From the NCBI GenBank assembly GCA_030057915.1, contig JASGUC010000057.1:112841-146313 (forward strand): DNA of 33,473 nt, read 5' to 3'. Position 1 is the stretch's first letter. Every line of letters begins with the position of its first letter. Below the pieces are notes generated by a model, which saw only the letters and a program-made list of their open reading frames with translations, searched no databases and had not been told where the DNA came from. The DNA is from Pseudomonadota bacterium (GTDB taxonomy: Bacteria; Desulfobacterota; Syntrophia; Syntrophales; UBA8958). Both the position numbers and the translations under genes were made by a program. Shown piece after piece: positions 32,019 through 33,473 of this stretch.

Positions 32019-33296
32019 ATGAAAATAATGATTCTTTCCGTAGGCGGTTCCCCCGATCCCATTGTCAAGGCCATTAAAGCGGGGAGGCCCGACCAGGTTT
32101 ATTTTTTCTGTTCCCGGGGTCCAAAAGGCAGCGAACATACCATTGCCGGACCCGGCAACCCCTGTGGGGATACGCGCAAGGTTAAATGCAATGCCTGTGG
32201 AAACGAGCAATACCTGGGCGATCCCAAGGGTAAGGCTATTGCAGTCCAGGCGGGGCTTGACGAATCCTGTTATGAAATCGTGTCCGTTGACAATCCCGAC
32301 GATCTTGAGGAATGCTATGCCACCCTCCGGGAATTGCTGACAAGAATCGAAGGGAAATACGGCGCTCGTTGCGATGTGGTCGCCAACTACACCGGTGGCA
32401 CCAAAACCATGTCGATAGCGATGGCCCTTGCCGGTTTGATGACGGAATGCTGCGATCTGGCCGTCAATATCGGACCACGAAGCGACTTGATCAAGGTCCG
32501 CCATGGCGATGCCCCGGTCGCGGTGGACAAGTGGCGGATATTCGGTGAACTTCAGGTGGAGTTGGCCAGGAAAATCATCGGCGATTTCGATTACGCCAAT
32601 GCCTATCTCATCCTCTCGGAGATCCTGAAACGTCCTCTCGACAAGGATTTCAAGGCCAAGATTCTAAAGGCCGTTCAGTTATGCGAAGCCTTCGATCTCT
32701 GGGATAAATTTGAGCATGCGAAGGCTTGTGAACTACTGGCCTCCTGCAACGTCCCTTTGCCCTCTCATCATAAGGCGATAAAAGCGATCCTTGGACAGAG
32801 CAGGAAGGCCAACGGTTATGAGTTGGTGGGCGAACTCCTCAACAACGCGGCCCGTAAAGCCCATCGCCGCAACTACGACGACGCTGTTGCGAGGTTGTAC
32901 CGGGCGATGGAACTTTTTGCGCAGATACGCCTGAAGAAGCAATTCGATCTCGACTCGGGCAGCATACCCCTGGAAGGCCTTCCCGAGACACTTCAAGGCG
33001 CCTACAAGAGCCGAGTTCGGGAAAATAACAAGCTGATCCTGGGACTCAACGACGTTTACGAACTACTCGGCAAGCTAAGCGATCCCGTTGGCAAGGCTTA
33101 CGAGGGAAACCGGGAAAGGATTCTCAACTCCCTTAGCAAACGCAACAACAGCCTCTTTGCCCATGGAACCGCGCCTCTCGAAGAAGAAGATTATCAGGAA
33201 GTGCTCGATAACCTGGGCGGTTTTTTGACAGGCACGGCACGAATGATCGGTGTAGATATTGATTTGCCGCAGTTGCCACAAGCGGGAATAGTCTGA
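32019..33296 (+). CDS. CARF-HEPN CRISPR effector, Cas02710 (TIGR02710) family
   Basis: The 425-residue product matches Cas_Cas02710-type proteins, Csm6-like effectors that sense cyclic oligoadenylate through a CARF domain and cut RNA with HEPN. The CARF part begins ILSVGGSPDPIV and has YTGGTKTM (TGGTK at 125-129), a conserved ligand-site block. The C-terminal helical part has RNNSLFAH, an R-x6-H motif (Arg375, His382), the HEPN RNase signature. An insertion in the CARF domain carries Cys49, Cys57 and Cys60 (C-x7-C-x2-C), possibly a small metal site. The cognate cyclase is Csm1 in the same locus. GGAGG is about 9 nt before the ATG. Confidence 0.88.
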   Translation: MKIMILSVGGSPDPIVKAIKAGRPDQVYFFCSRGPKGSEHTIAGPGNPCGDTRKVKCNACGNEQYLGDPKGKAIAVQAGLDESCYEIVSVDNPDDLEECYATLRELLTRIEGKYGARCDVVANYTGGTKTMSIAMALAGLMTECCDLAVNIGPRSDLIKVRHGDAPVAVDKWRIFGELQVELARKIIGDFDYANAYLILSEILKRPLDKDFKAKILKAVQLCEAFDLWDKFEHAKACELLASCNVPLPSHHKAIKAILGQSRKANGYELVGELLNNAARKAHRRNYDDAVARLYRAMELFAQIRLKKQFDLDSGSIPLEGLPETLQGAYKSRVRENNKLILGLNDVYELLGKLSDPVGKAYEGNRERILNSLSKRNNSLFAHGTAPLEEEDYQEVLDNLGGFLTGTARMIGVDIDLPQLPQAGIV

Positions 33297-33473
33297 AAGA
33301 CCGCCCCTTGCCCCTTGACAACCGAATATCGTTGACCTGATTTACGAACTTGAGAGTCCAAAGTTTTTGGCTTGTAACGTAACAAGCTTTGAATAACGTG
33401 CGTTTGTTAAATAGTCAACGGTGATATGCGTTGCAGTATAGGGCGGTAAAGATTATCAAAAAATATTTAATGT
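33297..33473. other. AT-rich right edge after the CRISPR effector gene
   Basis: The composition turns AT-rich from about 33,330 to the end. GCTTGT-N6-ACAAGC (33370-33387) followed by TTTG could be a weak terminator. CRISPR leaders are often AT-rich, and an array could start beyond the edge, but no repeat is seen. Confidence 0.35.

Overview
The window looks like a GC-rich chromosomal segment of a Deltaproteobacterium (Desulfobacterota), plausibly of a syntrophic lineage. This is inferred from gene style, the NtrC-type regulator with an unlinked-style sensor kinase, a clpS-clpA-aat cluster, a type III-A CRISPR locus and many short dispersed intergenic repeats. No rRNA or tRNA gene was found, so the taxonomy is an inference.

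Left part (1-9.6 kb): carB and a divergent purF-like gene are read leftwards from a near-consensus sigma-70 promoter. thiM and thiE are read rightwards, followed by a HAD-like protein and an RNase Z-like metallo-beta-lactamase-fold protein. A short unknown gene faces them. The PurF-like protein keeps its nucleophile cysteine, PRPP loop and iron-sulfur cysteines but has lost the usual glutamine-binding residues.

Mobile and repeat region (9.6-12.5 kb): an IS200/IS605 element has an intact Y1 transposase (tnpA) followed by only the first 71 codons of tnpB. A relic of a tnpB 3' end lies 1.3 kb further on in the same orientation. Between the two pieces sit a YjbQ-family gene and a B12-binding-like domain that lacks the cobalt-ligand histidine. 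A 28-bp tandem array and three copies of a 109-bp repeat flank this region.

Centre (12.5-23.3 kb): clpS, clpA and aat form a compact N-degron operon (adaptor, unfoldase, and the transferase that makes the degrons). Next come an NtrC-family regulator and a convergent membrane histidine kinase, with an 89-bp structured inverted repeat between them. Then follow a small exported protein, a YhhQ-type transporter, a START/SRPBCC-like protein with a disturbed N-terminus and a BaiN/HI0933-type flavoprotein.

Right part (23.3-33.5 kb): a type III-A CRISPR interference locus, cas6, csm1(cas10), csm2, csm3, csm4, csm5 and a CARF-HEPN effector of the Cas02710 family. Csm1 keeps both the HD nuclease and the GGDD cyclase motif, Csm3 keeps the target-RNA cleavage aspartate, and the effector keeps R-x6-H. 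The whole cyclic-oligoadenylate pathway therefore looks functional on paper. Cas6 is highly unusual: a collagen-like triplet repeat and a second Ala/Pro-rich stretch are inserted in it. No cas1, cas2 or CRISPR array is visible. A short element with core GAGRCCTTTGAAAAACG recurs about ten times in intergenic DNA across the window.
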